Part shown: in pieces, positions 1 to 10,100 of the stretch
Layout: every line of letters begins with the position of its first letter
Numbering within the stretch: position 1 is the stretch's first letter
NCBI RefSeq assembly: GCF_004375085.3
Contig: NZ_SNAQ03000014.1
Coordinates: 62,001 to 126,000 of the forward strand
Direction of reading: 5' to 3'
DNA length: 64,000 bases
Source: Lewinella sp. W8
GTDB taxonomy: Bacteria; Bacteroidota; Bacteroidia; Chitinophagales; Saprospiraceae
The notes under the pieces: generated by a model
Told to the model about the DNA's origin: nothing
Seen by the model: the letters and a program-made list of their open reading frames with translations, nothing else
The model's database searches: none
Program-made: the position numbers and the translations under genes

Positions 1-1294
1 GCAACTGCTGGGGGTCGGTGCTGAGGTCATATAATTCTTCCGCCGGACGCTTACCGAAAGCCAGGGAGTAGTAATCGGTTTCGTCGCCGGGGGGATGAAC
101 CCCCCGCAAAATGAGCACTTTCCCAATGGAGTTATCCACGTCTCCGTAGGCACCCACGCTGCGCACTACCTCCGGGTCTCCGGCCGGCCAGCGGTCCGGG
201 TAGTAATTCCGGACGTAAAGAAAGCTGTCATTGCGCAGGCCCCGCATGGCGTAGCTGCCGGAGTCCGCCCGCACCTGGGCGTGCCGCTCCCGCTCAATAA
301 TGACGTCGGCAAATCCGGGATACCCCTCGTCCAGCAGCTGTGGCAGGAGGCTACGGTGGGTCATTTCCCGGGGGATGGCCAGCCCCGCCGCATCCAGGAA
401 GGTGGGCGCCAGGGCCGCCAGGCTGACGTAGGAATCCCGCCGGGTGCCGGCGGGCACCCGCGCCGGCCAGTGCACCACGAAGGGCATCCGGCTCCCCGCA
501 TCGTAGAGGTTTGCCTTGGCGCGGGGGAAGGGCATCCCGTTGTCGCTGGTCACTACGATGAGGGTATTCTCCAGTTCCCCCCGCTCCCGGAGCAGCTCTA
601 CAACCAGCCCCACGTGGCGGTCAAACCGTTCCACTTCGGCAAAGTAATCCAGGATGTCGTTGCGGACGCAGGGCAGATCCGGCAGGAAGGGAGGCACCTT
701 GACGGAATCTGGCTTGAGTCCCGTTTTCACCCCCAGGTTGGGTTCGTATACCCGGTGGGGGTCCGAACTCCCGAACCAGAAACAAAAGGGTTGCCCTGCT
801 TCCTTTCCCTCCAGCATCTCCCTAATGTTGGCGTAGCGTTTACCCGCGGGGTTATGCTCCCGCCCGGGTGTTCGCCAGTCGCCCGGTGCCCAGCCTTTCT
901 GGTCGTGCCCGACCAGATAGCCCGCCCGCTCCAGTTCTTCGGTATACGTGACCAACTCCCGGGGGAACTCACTCCACAGGTTCCCGGCCACGCCGTTCTG
1001 GTGGGGGTACCGCCCCGTGAGAATACTCGCTCGGGAGGGCGCACAGCTGGGAGCCGCACAGTAGGCATTGGTGAAGAGCATTCCTCCCGCCGCCAGGGCA
1101 TCAAAAGCAGGGGTTCGCAGCGTGGTGTTCCCGTAGGCACCCGCGTGTGGGTAGGACCAATCATCGGCAATGAACAGTACGATATTGGGCGGAGTACCCG
1201 AAGCAGTATCCGCCGGGTCTGATTGTGCACACGAGCAAACCATCAGTACGGAGAATAGTAGAAAAAGACTACGCGGAAAGGAGATGGGTACCAT
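1..1294 (-). CDS. Sulfatase, lipoprotein, C-terminus outside window (partial)
   Basis: Predicted exported sulfatase that hydrolyses sulfate esters, probably of polysaccharides or glycans. Translation from the ATG at 1294 gives a short hydrophobic leader with a Cys in a lipobox-like context (VCSC, Cys22), then the sulfatase start PNIVLFIADD (metal-binding Asp44/Asp45) and the CAPSR signature at residues 84-88, whose Cys would be converted to formylglycine by a maturase not seen here. About 431 residues are present and the gene runs off the left edge, so the C-terminal part is missing. It follows the MoxR gene by about 50 bp on the same strand. Family call is firm; the substrate cannot be read from the sequence. 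Confidence 0.93.
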   Translation of the reverse strand, partial: MVPISFPRSLFLLFSVLMVCSCAQSDPADTASGTPPNIVLFIADDWSYPHAGAYGNTTLRTPAFDALAAGGMLFTNAYCAAPSCAPSRASILTGRYPHQNGVAGNLWSEFPRELVTYTEELERAGYLVGHDQKGWAPGDWRTPGREHNPAGKRYANIREMLEGKEAGQPFCFWFGSSDPHRVYEPNLGVKTGLKPDSVKVPPFLPDLPCVRNDILDYFAEVERFDRHVGLVVELLRERGELENTLIVVTSDNGMPFPRAKANLYDAGSRMPFVVHWPARVPAGTRRDSYVSLAALAPTFLDAAGLAIPREMTHRSLLPQLLDEGYPGFADVIIERERHAQVRADSGSYAMRGLRNDSFLYVRNYYPDRWPAGDPEVVRSVGAYGDVDNSIGKVLILRGVHPPGDETDYYSLAFGKRPAEELYDLSTDPQQL

Positions 1295-1345
1295 ACGGTC
1301 AAGACGCCCCGGCAGTCAGTTGCCATTACACCGCCCCCGTTGCCC

Positions 1346-2338
1346 CTAGGGTACTTCCACCACGTTAAGCACCCGGGCAATAATGTCTTCCTGGCGGATA
1401 TTTTCCGCTTCCGCTTCGTAGGTGAGACCGATCCGGTGGCGCAGTACGTCTTCGCAAACCGAGCGAACGTCTTCCGGCGTGACGTAGCCCCGCTTTTCCA
1501 GAAAGGCATTCGCCTTGGCGGCCAGGGCCAGGTTGATGCTCGCCCGGGGGCTACCGCCGAAGCTGATGAGGGGTTTCAGGTCCGCCAGCCGGTAAGCCTC
1601 CGGTTCGCGGGTAGCGAAAACAATGTCAATGATGTAGCGCTCAATTTTATCGTCCATATAAATCTTACGGACGCTCTCGCGGGCCTTCAGAATTTCTTCC
1701 GTGGTGGCCACGGCGCTTACCTTTTCAAAACCCTGGCCCAGATTACGGCGAATAATTTCTCGCTCGTCTTCCCGTGTAGGGTAACCGATCTTCACTTTGA
1801 GCATGAAGCGGTCCGTCTGTGCCTCGGGTAACGGGTAGGTACCTTCTTGCTCAATGGGGTTCTGGGTGGCCAGCACGAGGAAAGGCTCTTCCAGCCGAAA
1901 ACTCTCGTCTCCGATGGTCACCTGCCGCTCCTGCATGGCTTCCAGCAGGGCAGATTGCACCTTGGCCGGTGCCCGGTTGATCTCATCGGCCAGCACGAAG
2001 TTGGCGAATACGGGGCCCTTCCGGACGGTAAAGTCGTTTACCGACTGGTTGTAGATCATCGTACCTACGATGTCGGCGGGGAGCAGGTCGGGCGTAAACT
2101 GAATCCGGCTGAAGTCGGCGTTGATCGTCTTGGCCAGCGTATTGATGGCCAGGGTTTTTGCCAGTCCGGGCAGGCCTTCCAACAGAATGTGACCGCGACT
2201 CAGGAGCCCCAACAACAGCCGATCAACCATATACTGCTGACCGACGATCACCTTCCGGGTTTCTTCCTGAATCCGGGTAATCACCTCACTATCGATCCGA
2301 ATCTGCTGATTGAGGGCTTCGATGTCAATGCTGGCCAT
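1346..2338 (-). CDS. MoxR-family AAA+ ATPase
   Basis: AAA+ ATPase of 330 residues, full length for MoxR. Walker A is GLPGLAKT (55-62), Walker B is FVLADE (114-119), and the MoxR-typical ENR-like stretch (EINRAP) follows, then ATQNPIEQEGTYPLPEAQ-type sequence. Members are thought to act as chaperones or activators of VWA- and DUF58-domain proteins at the inner membrane. In many Bacteroidota moxR is next to a DUF58 gene; here the DUF58 gene is at 29.6-30.5 kb, so the pair is split. It lies between the large barrel gene upstream and the sulfatase downstream, both on the same strand. Confidence 0.93.
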   Translation of the reverse strand: MASIDIEALNQQIRIDSEVITRIQEETRKVIVGQQYMVDRLLLGLLSRGHILLEGLPGLAKTLAINTLAKTINADFSRIQFTPDLLPADIVGTMIYNQSVNDFTVRKGPVFANFVLADEINRAPAKVQSALLEAMQERQVTIGDESFRLEEPFLVLATQNPIEQEGTYPLPEAQTDRFMLKVKIGYPTREDEREIIRRNLGQGFEKVSAVATTEEILKARESVRKIYMDDKIERYIIDIVFATREPEAYRLADLKPLISFGGSPRASINLALAAKANAFLEKRGYVTPEDVRSVCEDVLRHRIGLTYEAEAENIRQEDIIARVLNVVEVP

Positions 2339-2459
2339 GGGGTCTTATTGTTAGTCGGGGGTAATTAAACAAGCGCCGTTACGGGCGGCTAATATCGGTA
2401 GTTTTATGAAACTTCTCGGCTGGTGGCCGATTCCGGCTACCGGAACCCTGGCTCGCCGA

Positions 2460-5400
2460 CTAAAAGAAGGCTTGCACCTGCGCCCGGCCGACGTGTACGG
2501 TACTGGCCGTACCCGTTTGCCGCCCCTCGTAACTCAGGGTCAGTTGGAGGTACTGTCCGAGTTGGCGGGTGGCCCCAAGATTCCAGAGAAGATTTCTGCC
2601 GGGCTGGAGCCCCTGCAGTAACGCAAAACCTACCGGGCTGCGGGCATCTCCCTCCAGGGCAATATCCACCCACCGGAAACGGGCCGTCAGCCACCGCCGG
2701 TAATTGGCCTCCAGCTGTAGTTCTAGCCGTTGAGTGTTTTCGCCTTCTCCTTCCGGGAGTACGTTGGTTTCTGTCCCCGCAATGAGCCGAGTGAGTAACC
2801 GAAAATTTTTGGGTTGCCAGTTGATACTGGGCTCAATCCGCCGCAGGTCAAACCGGAAGTCCTTGTTGTTGAAAAATTCGGAATCGGCGGACCGCTGCCC
2901 CGTGATCAAGGCCGTTTCCAGACTAAGCTGCGTATTGGGTCGGTAGCGGAAGCGCAGCGTCCAGTCGGCGGTCCGGTTCGATTCGTAGCCCGTCGTGAGT
3001 ACCCGGCGATTACGGCGATCTCCGTTGCTGAGCTGAATGTCGTAGGTCGGACTCGTCCGGTTGAAGAAGAGGCCAATGCGTCGTTGTACGTTCAGGGCCA
3101 CCAGGCTACTGTCCGGCACCGCCAATTGGAAGGGATTCCAGGACTGCACGGATTCATCCTCCCGCGTTTTCCGATCCACGATGAAGCTACTGTTTACGCT
3201 CAGGCGTTTCAGGAATTTTTTCAGCCCGGAAGCCTCCCGCCACAGCCGCACCGGGTCCCAGTTCAGCTTCTGATTCAGGGCCACGTTATTGGTACGGATA
3301 AAGTCATTGGTAAACACCGATACCCGCACGTAATCGGCGATATCCGCGAAGGGAGAAATCTCCATTTCGTTGGGCTGAATCTTTCCGTCGTTATTGTACA
3401 GGCTGTCCTGCCAGATATATTGCCCCAGGCCGGGGCCTACGTAGAGATACTGAAATTCCACCCGGGGTTCCTGCCCGCTGCCGACCTGATAGGTTGTCTG
3501 CCCGCGCAGGCTGCGCTGCAGGGCGTTAAAGCGAACGTCCATCCGCCCCAGGAAGGTCTGATTGGGCACATCATTGACCAGCAGCGGATCCGGTACCGCC
3601 AAGTCCCGGTAAGTGAAGTTGCCGCCCAGTTGGAAATTTTTGTTGCCGGTGTAATTTCCTTCCACGGCCACCTCCCGGGCCTCCGTACTGGTGGTCAGGG
3701 ATTCATCCGAGGGGAGCTGATCGATTCTCTGGTTGGCCGAAATTCGCAGCCGGTACTCGTCGTTCGCCGGGGCACTCAGCCCCAGTCCGTAACGGTCGTA
3801 CTGGAAGGAGAGGACCGAGAGCGTATCGGTGCCCGCCAGGTTACGAATCGATTGTTCTCCTTCGTAGGCGACGTCCACCGTCCAGCCGCCCAGTTTTTCG
3901 AAGGTTTTGTCCAGGCGTAGCCGCGGGCGGCGGAAGCTGCCCGTAGCCCCGGCCTCTTCGTTCGTCAGGAGGCTGATGGCCCCGTTGAGTTTCCAACCGG
4001 CGGCCGTCAGTTGGGTGGCGGCGGCGTGCCGCCGCCCCAGGTAACTCCCCCCTCGGGAAAATTGCTCGAAGTCATAGTCCAGCCGGAAGGCCCGACCACG
4101 TTCCAGTCCGAAGCCCGCCCCCAGGATACGCTCCCGTTCCCGCTCGGGCAGGCTGGTGCCCAGCCGGTTGCTGAGGTTCCAGTTCCGGAAAAATTCCGGC
4201 GAGCGGTAAGGGTTGATGAAGTTGAAGTTAGCGTCCAGCAACTCCAGGTGCCCGCGCGTGCTCAGCCGCCACCCCATAGAATCCACCCCCAGCCGAAACT
4301 CCCGATCGGCGTCCAACCGCAGCGCACTGCCGTTATCGTCGGCACTATCCTCCCGGCTGAAGCGGTTACGGTCCAGCCGACTGCGGCTGGCCTCCATGCG
4401 GATGCTCCCTCCGGACCGGAAAAGATAAGCTCCGCCCACCGCCAGGAGCTGCTGTTGCTCGGGGGCGACGAGGTCCACTTCGGGCAGAAATCGCCCCAGG
4501 GGCTCACAACTTACCGGGTCGCGGCCGACGTACTCGTAGACCCGTCCGTTGGCCTGCTGAGTGGAAAGCAGCACGTATTCTCCTCCTCCCGGACCACGGT
4601 CCGTGAAGGTGGCCACAAACCGCCCCGCGGGGTCCAGGCGGAGGAATTGTACCGGACCTTCGCAGGTCACCGTGTCCACCAGGGTGTAAGTTGCCCGTAA
4701 CTCGGCCCGTCCGTCCAGGGTATCGATGCTGGACACCGCGATGCCGTTGCCGAGAACGTCTCCGGCGGCGGCGAGCGCCGCCCGCTGTTCGGGGGTGAGC
4801 TCCAGGTCTCCGGTGGCGGTGCGACTGTCCTGCTGGGAGTAAGCATTGAGGTAGGCCGTGAAGCGCTCGGTTTCGTAGCGGGTGCTTCCGGTGGTGAGGG
4901 TGCGCAGGTAGCGCTGGTCGGCAAATTCATATTCGGCGGTGATCCGGCTATCGCGGGTGATCAGGCGGCGGGGTGTGAAGGTGAGCTCGGCCAGGTTGTA
5001 GTCGATGACGTAGTCGCCGTCCAGTCCCCGCCGCAACAACTGACCGTCCAGAAAAATCCGTTCGGTCCCCGCCAGGATGATGAGGAATTGCTGACCGCCG
5101 TTGCCGGTCAATTTGTAGGGACCCTGATTGCCCTCTACGGGCTGAATTTGCTGGCGGATAAACTGTCCGCGGGCCACCGCAATGCTGGCCTGGTTGGTCC
5201 ACCTGGCCTCACCCGCAGACTCGGCATCCTGCCCGCCGGGGCCGGGACTTCCGCTGCGCGTCCCGCCCCCCGCTACCGAGGTAAAGGTGGCTCCCTCCAG
5301 CTTTTTGAAGAAACGCAGGAAGTAGCCGTCCGGGTGGCGCAGTTCGTAGTCGCCCGCCGTCAGCTGACTGCGGTTCTTCCGCAGCTGGATGAAAATGCGG

Positions 5401-5966
5401 TCGAACTCCCGCAACTGCTGGGTCGTCCCTTCGGGCTGCACGGGAAGGCTTTCGTCGGTGATGGCCGCCGACACCTCAATGCCGTTGCCCAACTCACCGT
5501 CCAGTTGCAGATTAAAGGCCGAGTTCAGTACCAGATCCTGTCGGTTACCGAAACTGATGGCCCGGCTGAAGCTCCCGGCGGTGCGCACTTTGGTGTCGTT
5601 ATCGAAAATTCCCGAGCGGACGTAATCGTCGTAACCACCGATGACCAGCCCCGCCTCTTCGCTCGTCAGCTGGCTGGAGTCAAGCATCGTCACCCGCCGA
5701 TCCAGGCGGAAGGGTAAGACGCGGTAGCGCAGCCGGACCGAATCCGGCGGCAACGCCACCCAGCTCAGGAAGCGGCCATTGAGCTCGTAGCGATTGCCGG
5801 AGATTCGCCGCCCCGTTCCTTGATCATACACCTCCAGGGTTTTGGGGGCCACGGTCAGGGTATCCACCAGTTGTCCGGCGGGATTGGCCGCCACCACCCG
5901 GTCCCGCAGCGAAGAAGCCGGCGCCGTCTGGGCGCCCAGGGTTGCCCCCAGCCCCAGCAGCAGCAA
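2460..5966 (-). CDS. Very large outer-membrane beta-barrel-like protein, conserved, unknown function
   Basis: About 1168 residues, rich in alternating hydrophobic/polar strands and ending in a barrel-like strand closing with Phe-Phe, as expected for an outer-membrane beta-barrel. A cleavable leader ends near GAQTAP. Distinctive conserved-looking stretches are LTAGDYELRHPDGYF and DYVIDYNLAELTFTPRRL, which recall large Bacteroidota/Chlorobi outer-membrane proteins without a named function. Start is uncertain: the frame stays open to 6065 but contains no ATG or GTG, only the TTG at 5966, which leaves a short leader; ATT/ATC codons at 6002-6005 would give a fuller signal peptide. Family is not named with confidence. 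Confidence 0.75.
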   Translation of the reverse strand: MLLLGLGATLGAQTAPASSLRDRVVAANPAGQLVDTLTVAPKTLEVYDQGTGRRISGNRYELNGRFLSWVALPPDSVRLRYRVLPFRLDRRVTMLDSSQLTSEEAGLVIGGYDDYVRSGIFDNDTKVRTAGSFSRAISFGNRQDLVLNSAFNLQLDGELGNGIEVSAAITDESLPVQPEGTTQQLREFDRIFIQLRKNRSQLTAGDYELRHPDGYFLRFFKKLEGATFTSVAGGGTRSGSPGPGGQDAESAGEARWTNQASIAVARGQFIRQQIQPVEGNQGPYKLTGNGGQQFLIILAGTERIFLDGQLLRRGLDGDYVIDYNLAELTFTPRRLITRDSRITAEYEFADQRYLRTLTTGSTRYETERFTAYLNAYSQQDSRTATGDLELTPEQRAALAAAGDVLGNGIAVSSIDTLDGRAELRATYTLVDTVTCEGPVQFLRLDPAGRFVATFTDRGPGGGEYVLLSTQQANGRVYEYVGRDPVSCEPLGRFLPEVDLVAPEQQQLLAVGGAYLFRSGGSIRMEASRSRLDRNRFSREDSADDNGSALRLDADREFRLGVDSMGWRLSTRGHLELLDANFNFINPYRSPEFFRNWNLSNRLGTSLPERERERILGAGFGLERGRAFRLDYDFEQFSRGGSYLGRRHAAATQLTAAGWKLNGAISLLTNEEAGATGSFRRPRLRLDKTFEKLGGWTVDVAYEGEQSIRNLAGTDTLSVLSFQYDRYGLGLSAPANDEYRLRISANQRIDQLPSDESLTTSTEAREVAVEGNYTGNKNFQLGGNFTYRDLAVPDPLLVNDVPNQTFLGRMDVRFNALQRSLRGQTTYQVGSGQEPRVEFQYLYVGPGLGQYIWQDSLYNNDGKIQPNEMEISPFADIADYVRVSVFTNDFIRTNNVALNQKLNWDPVRLWREASGLKKFLKRLSVNSSFIVDRKTREDESVQSWNPFQLAVPDSSLVALNVQRRIGLFFNRTSPTYDIQLSNGDRRNRRVLTTGYESNRTADWTLRFRYRPNTQLSLETALITGQRSADSEFFNNKDFRFDLRRIEPSINWQPKNFRLLTRLIAGTETNVLPEGEGENTQRLELQLEANYRRWLTARFRWVDIALEGDARSPVGFALLQGLQPGRNLLWNLGATRQLGQYLQLTLSYEGRQTGTASTVHVGRAQVQAFF

Positions 5967-6066
5967 ACAGCAAAGCCCAATTGTCCGGGGGTAGAAGTGA
6001 ATGATGGTTAATTGTTTTCGCCAGCGTAAAGACCGTGATGACCGCTCTCCCAGCCTCCGACCCTAG

Positions 6067-6228
6067 GTCAACGGAAAGGGAGCACTGATTCGGGATGGTG
6101 AAAAAGTCTCGGGGGAAATAACGGCCGAAGCACCTGGTTTGGTTCGTATCCGAGCGTGGGTCCATCGACGGCGGGGAGACGCAACCCGAGTTTTGTACTA
6201 GTTAGGATACGGTGAAGGACTAATTTGT
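6067..6228. other. Intergenic leader region, nothing recognised
   Basis: Part of a 330-bp gap between the divergent barrel gene and the antitoxin-toxin pair. No gene or hairpin was seen in this stretch; the rest of the gap holds the dispersed repeat (6229-6311) and the palindromic operator (6349-6383). The promoter of the barrel gene should lie here. Confidence 0.4.
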
Positions 6229-6311
6229 GGGCGATCACCGCAGGTGCAATGCAATGGGATCCTCGCGCTCTGCCGGGGTGCAGTGAAATGGAATCCTCGC
6301 GCTCTGCCAGG
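6229..6311 (+). repeat. Dispersed intergenic repeat: head plus two tandem units
   Basis: Starts with the head GGGCGATCACCGCAGGTGC followed by two tandem units of about 33 bp built on GGAATCCTCGCGCTCTGCCG (first unit GGGATCC, second GGAATCC and truncated). The same head-plus-units arrangement is seen reversed at 27457-27530 and again at 41691-41790, so this is a multicopy genomic element. No coding capacity is conserved. Confidence 0.8.
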
Positions 6312-6348
6312 AATTGAAAACCTGGGTCTAACTTTCAACAGCGGCAAC

Positions 6349-6383
6349 CTTATACGTGCAAATTACGTTTTTGCACGTATAAG
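6349..6383. promoter_or_regulatory. Perfect 14-bp inverted repeat upstream of antitoxin gene, likely operator
   Basis: Arms CTTATACGTGCAAA (6349-6362) and TTTGCACGTATAAG (6370-6383) are exact reverse complements around a 7-base centre. The site ends 10 bp before the ATG at 6394, so it overlaps the expected promoter or leader. By analogy with toxin-antitoxin autoregulation it is probably bound by the antitoxin or the complex (inference). Confidence 0.7.
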
Positions 6384-6393
6384 TAGTTTTATA

Positions 6394-6684
6394 ATGCCAG
6401 CAACAAAGCTTACCCTAAGGATGGATGAAGAAGTGATTGAGCTAGGAAAATCCTATGCTAAGTCACAGGGCATAAGTCTCTCAAAATTGGTGGAAAGGTT
6501 TATTAAGGAGGCAATTTCGGGTAATAACAATAAACCGGGCAACCTCCATAACGACCTTGAGCTCATGCTGCTTTTTCCTCCCAGGGATCCAGATAATGCT
6601 ACCATCAGCCAACCTCCATCCAAGGACCTAGAAGATTACTTCCTCGCTCACCAAAACACCTACTACTCAATTGAAGAGGAATGA
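6394..6684 (+). CDS. DUF6364/ribbon-helix-helix-like antitoxin
   Basis: 96 residues. The N-terminus (MPATKLTLRMDEEVIELGKS, then SLSKLVERF) is a short beta strand plus two helices, like DUF6364/CopG-type ribbon-helix-helix DNA-binding antitoxins; the rest is a charged tail likely to wrap the toxin. The ATG at 6394 is preferred over an in-frame ATG at 6244 because the longer version would translate the repeat element and the palindromic operator. The stop codon overlaps the toxin start (ATGA at 6681-6684), indicating translational coupling. Base composition is visibly more AT-rich than the neighbours, suggesting acquisition by transfer. Confidence 0.85.
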   Translation: MPATKLTLRMDEEVIELGKSYAKSQGISLSKLVERFIKEAISGNNNKPGNLHNDLELMLLFPPRDPDNATISQPPSKDLEDYFLAHQNTYYSIEEE

Positions 6685-7106
6685 AAACTGCCTTCCTAGA
6701 TACCAACATCATCCTGGACTATGTCCTGGGTAGGGTTCCCTTTTATCATGATGCCCTGCAGATTCTCAGTCTGGCAAAAAGCGAACAACTTAGGTGTCTT
6801 GCTAATCCGAATTCATTTACCATCGCCTACTTCTACCTAAAAAAGGATGGGCACGACAGCTGGGAAATAAAACACAAGTTTGCACTATTAAGGCAAGTAA
6901 TTGAATGTGCTTCCATTGACGCTGCTGTTCTTGATTCGGCGCTTACGCTAAAACGGCCGAAAGATTTGGAAGATGGTGTCCAGCTTGCTGCCGCACTTGC
7001 GGAAGGCGCAGATGTTCTAATCACCAGGGACGTAAAAGGATTTCCGAAAGACAAGCTATTAATCCAGACTCCCAAACAGTTCCTATCCGATTGGGATTAT
7101 AGTTAG
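6681..7106 (+). CDS. PIN-domain ribonuclease toxin (VapC-like)
   Basis: 141 residues with a PIN-domain layout: FLDTNIILD at the N-terminus (Asp7), an acidic cluster DLEDGVQ (Glu97/Asp98) and LITRDVKGF (Asp117), which together would bind the metal for RNA cleavage. The gene overlaps the preceding antitoxin by 4 bp and ends 4 bp from the convergent helicase gene. The target RNA cannot be predicted. Start is fixed by the ATGA overlap. Confidence 0.88.
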   Translation: MKTAFLDTNIILDYVLGRVPFYHDALQILSLAKSEQLRCLANPNSFTIAYFYLKKDGHDSWEIKHKFALLRQVIECASIDAAVLDSALTLKRPKDLEDGVQLAAALAEGADVLITRDVKGFPKDKLLIQTPKQFLSDWDYS

Positions 7107-7110
7107 CCCA

Positions 7111-10100
7111 TCACACCCCATCATCCATCCCGTCATCCTCCCCCAGCGGAAGGCGCGTTTCCATGTCCTGGGTGAAGCGGCACCACTCACAGTCGGGTTC
7201 CCCGCAGCCGGTAAATTCCTGATTCTGGATACCCTCCCAGGCGGTGGTCATGATGCCGCGCAGGGCGTCGGTGTCCCGCTTGGTGATGTCCAGTTGTTGT
7301 TCGGGTTGTTCGCCGGCGGGATTGACCAGCAGGAAGCTGATTTTCCCGTCCTTAACCCGGCGGAGGTTGCCGGGCTGATGATCGTAGAGGAGCTTGTAGA
7401 AGGTAAGCTGCCGCCAGTAGTCGCCGCCGTGGGGTTTGCTCCTGCTCGGCGGCTTGATTTTCGTCTGGTTCCGGGCAGCACTCGTTTTGTAGTCAACCAC
7501 CCGGACGAAGGCATCGCTCAGGACGTCCACCCGGTCGATCATCCCCACCAGCGGGATGCCATCCACCTCGGCCTTGCCGAGGTAAAGCTCTACCTCCACG
7601 TCCGTAGTCCAGCTGGAGCGGTAGCGGTCGTGGTAGGCTCCGAGTTCGCGGATTCCCCGCCGCAGGCGCTGCTCGAAGGCTTTGGGCGTCAGGAGACCGC
7701 GGCGCTTGCCCAGCGCCAGTTCGAAGTAATAGAGTAATTCCTCCTTACTGGGGAAGGCCCGGTCGGGGTTTCTTTTCATCCGCAGGAAGTAATCCTGCAG
7801 GGCCTCGTGGAGGGCCGAGCCGTAGAGGGTGAATTCCCGTTCGTGGTCGGGAACCCGAAGCAGTTTTTCGTAGAAAAACCGCAGTGGACACTTGAGGTAG
7901 GCGTAAAGCCCACTCACGCTCAGCCGGTAGCCCGCGAGCAGCTCGACGATGGTGGCCGCTTCCAGTCCGGGCAGCAGGGAAAGGTCCCTTGCTCCCAGTT
8001 GCAGTTCCGTGAGTTCGGCCAGGCTACCGGCGGAGGGCTCCGGGCGCTCAAAGGTCAGCCCACAGCTTTCCACCAGTTCGTCCACGAAGCGCACCCGCTG
8101 CTGGGGTTTTCCCCGGGCGTCCTGTTCGGCACAGGCGATGACGACTTCGGACCTGGCCCGCGTCATGGCCACAAAAAAGAGCCGACGCCGGGCTTCCTCT
8201 TCGTTCTCGGTGCCCGTAAGCGTCACCGTGGGGGGGAAGGAAAACTTCTTTTGTCCGCTCCGGCCGGTGTCTCCCCAACTCTTTTCGGCGCAGTCCAGCA
8301 TCCAGACCTTGTCAAATTCCAGCCCCTTGGCACTGTGGGCCGTCACGAGCAGTACGGCGTCGGCCTGCTCCAGGTGGGACCGCAGGGGAAGCTCCAGGCG
8401 GTTATCGTCCATTTGCCGGAGGGTTTCCAGCAGGCCGCCGAGCCGCAGGCGAGGCTTGCGGGCCACTTCGGCGAGGAGAAAATCGGTGAAGGTGCCGAGG
8501 TGCTGCAGCGCCTCGGCCCGGTCGGGTTGCCGGAGCGTATCGGCCAATAATCCGGAATCATTGAGCACCGATTCCACAAAATCGGGTAGGGTATCGTTGG
8601 GGAGCCGGGCGATGGTCGCTTCCAGGAAGTTGGCCGCCGCCACGATGGTTTCGGGTTGGTCCAGGTCTTCGGGCCAGAGGTCCGGTCGCTGGAGGAAAAG
8701 GCGCCAGCTCATCAGTTCGTCCGCTTCTCCCTTACGCTTGATCCGCGCCAGGTTGATCCGGGCCAGGTCCTGGGGTTGGGTGTTGAAGTAGCGGAAGTGG
8801 AGAATACGGTAGAGGAGGTGCTCCCCGCTCTCGGGCCTCTCCGCCTCGGCCTGCAGGTAGCGTAGCAGGTCCCGCAGCTGCCGGACGGGACGGCTGTCCA
8901 GCACGTTGGGCCGGCGCTTGCTGTGGTAGGGGATTTCCGCCCGCTGCAGGGCGTGCCGGAGCAGGGCAGCCTGGCGGTTGCGGGCGTAGATGACCGCCAT
9001 CTCCGACCAGGGCACGCCCGCGGCGTGCCAGGCCCGGAGGGTCTCCAGCAGGTGGGATAATTCGTGGCGCTGACTGGGAAAGGTCAGTAGGCGAACCGGT
9101 GGGCATTGCTTTCCTGCGGCCGTACTTTGCACCCGCCCTCCGGGCCCCAGAGCCGGCACCAAACGCTTGGCCACCTCCAGGTCCTGCAGGCGATTCCCCA
9201 CGCGAATGGTGTTGCGGGCGATCAGGGCGTTGGCGGCTTCAAGAATCGACGGAACGCTGCGGTAGCTCTCGTTGAGGGTAACGACCGTGCTGCCGGCGTA
9301 CCGCTGGGGAAATTCCGCCATGGCCCGCAGACGCGCACCCTGAAATTCGTAAATCGCCTGGTCATCATCCCCGACAATGAATACATTGGGGGACTCCCAG
9401 TACTCCGTCAGTCGGCGGACGATCTCTTCCTGGGCGCCGTTGGTGTCCTGAAATTCGTCCACCAATAAATACTGAAAGCGCTCCTGATAGCTGCGCAGCA
9501 GGCTGGGAAAATCGTGGAAAGCCCGCAGCACCCAGCCGATCATGTCGCCGTAATCGTAGCGGCGGGCGCGCACCAGCGCCGCCTGATAATCGGGGAAGAG
9601 CGCCACCGCGGCCGCCAGCTTCTCCATCCGCAGGTTCTCCTGGTCGATGCTCCCTTGCTTCGGGTCCCCCTTGCGGTTGTTGGCGGTATTCCGCTGATAA
9701 AGGAAGTCCGGGTTCTCGGGCAAGCCCTCCCGGTACCGGGCGATTTTTTGTTCCAGTTCGTCCGTCGTCCAGTTCTCGGCTTTGATGGTGGCAAAGAGGT
9801 GGCGCAGGTGGGGCTCGTAGAAGTACTCCTGCTGCTGCCCCAGTCGCAGGGGGTGGGTTTGGGGCTGCTGGTCTAGGAGGTCACGAATGATGCGAATCTG
9901 CTCCAGCTCTCCGAGGGGTTCCATGCCCGGCCGACCGAAATAGTGCAGGTTCTGCTGGATGAGGTTGCTGCAAAATCCGTGGAAGGTGTAGATACCGATG
10001 CGGTGAGCTTCGGGGCCAATGAAGCGCAGCAGTCGTTCTCGCATGGCCTTCACGCCGGCTTCGGTGAAGGTCAGGCAGAGGATGTTGTGGGCGCCGGCGT

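Noticed and set aside
95-1222. 375-codon open frame on the plus strand over the sulfatase
   Set aside because: Opposite-strand shadow of the sulfatase gene; composition is His/Gly/Pro-rich without family features.
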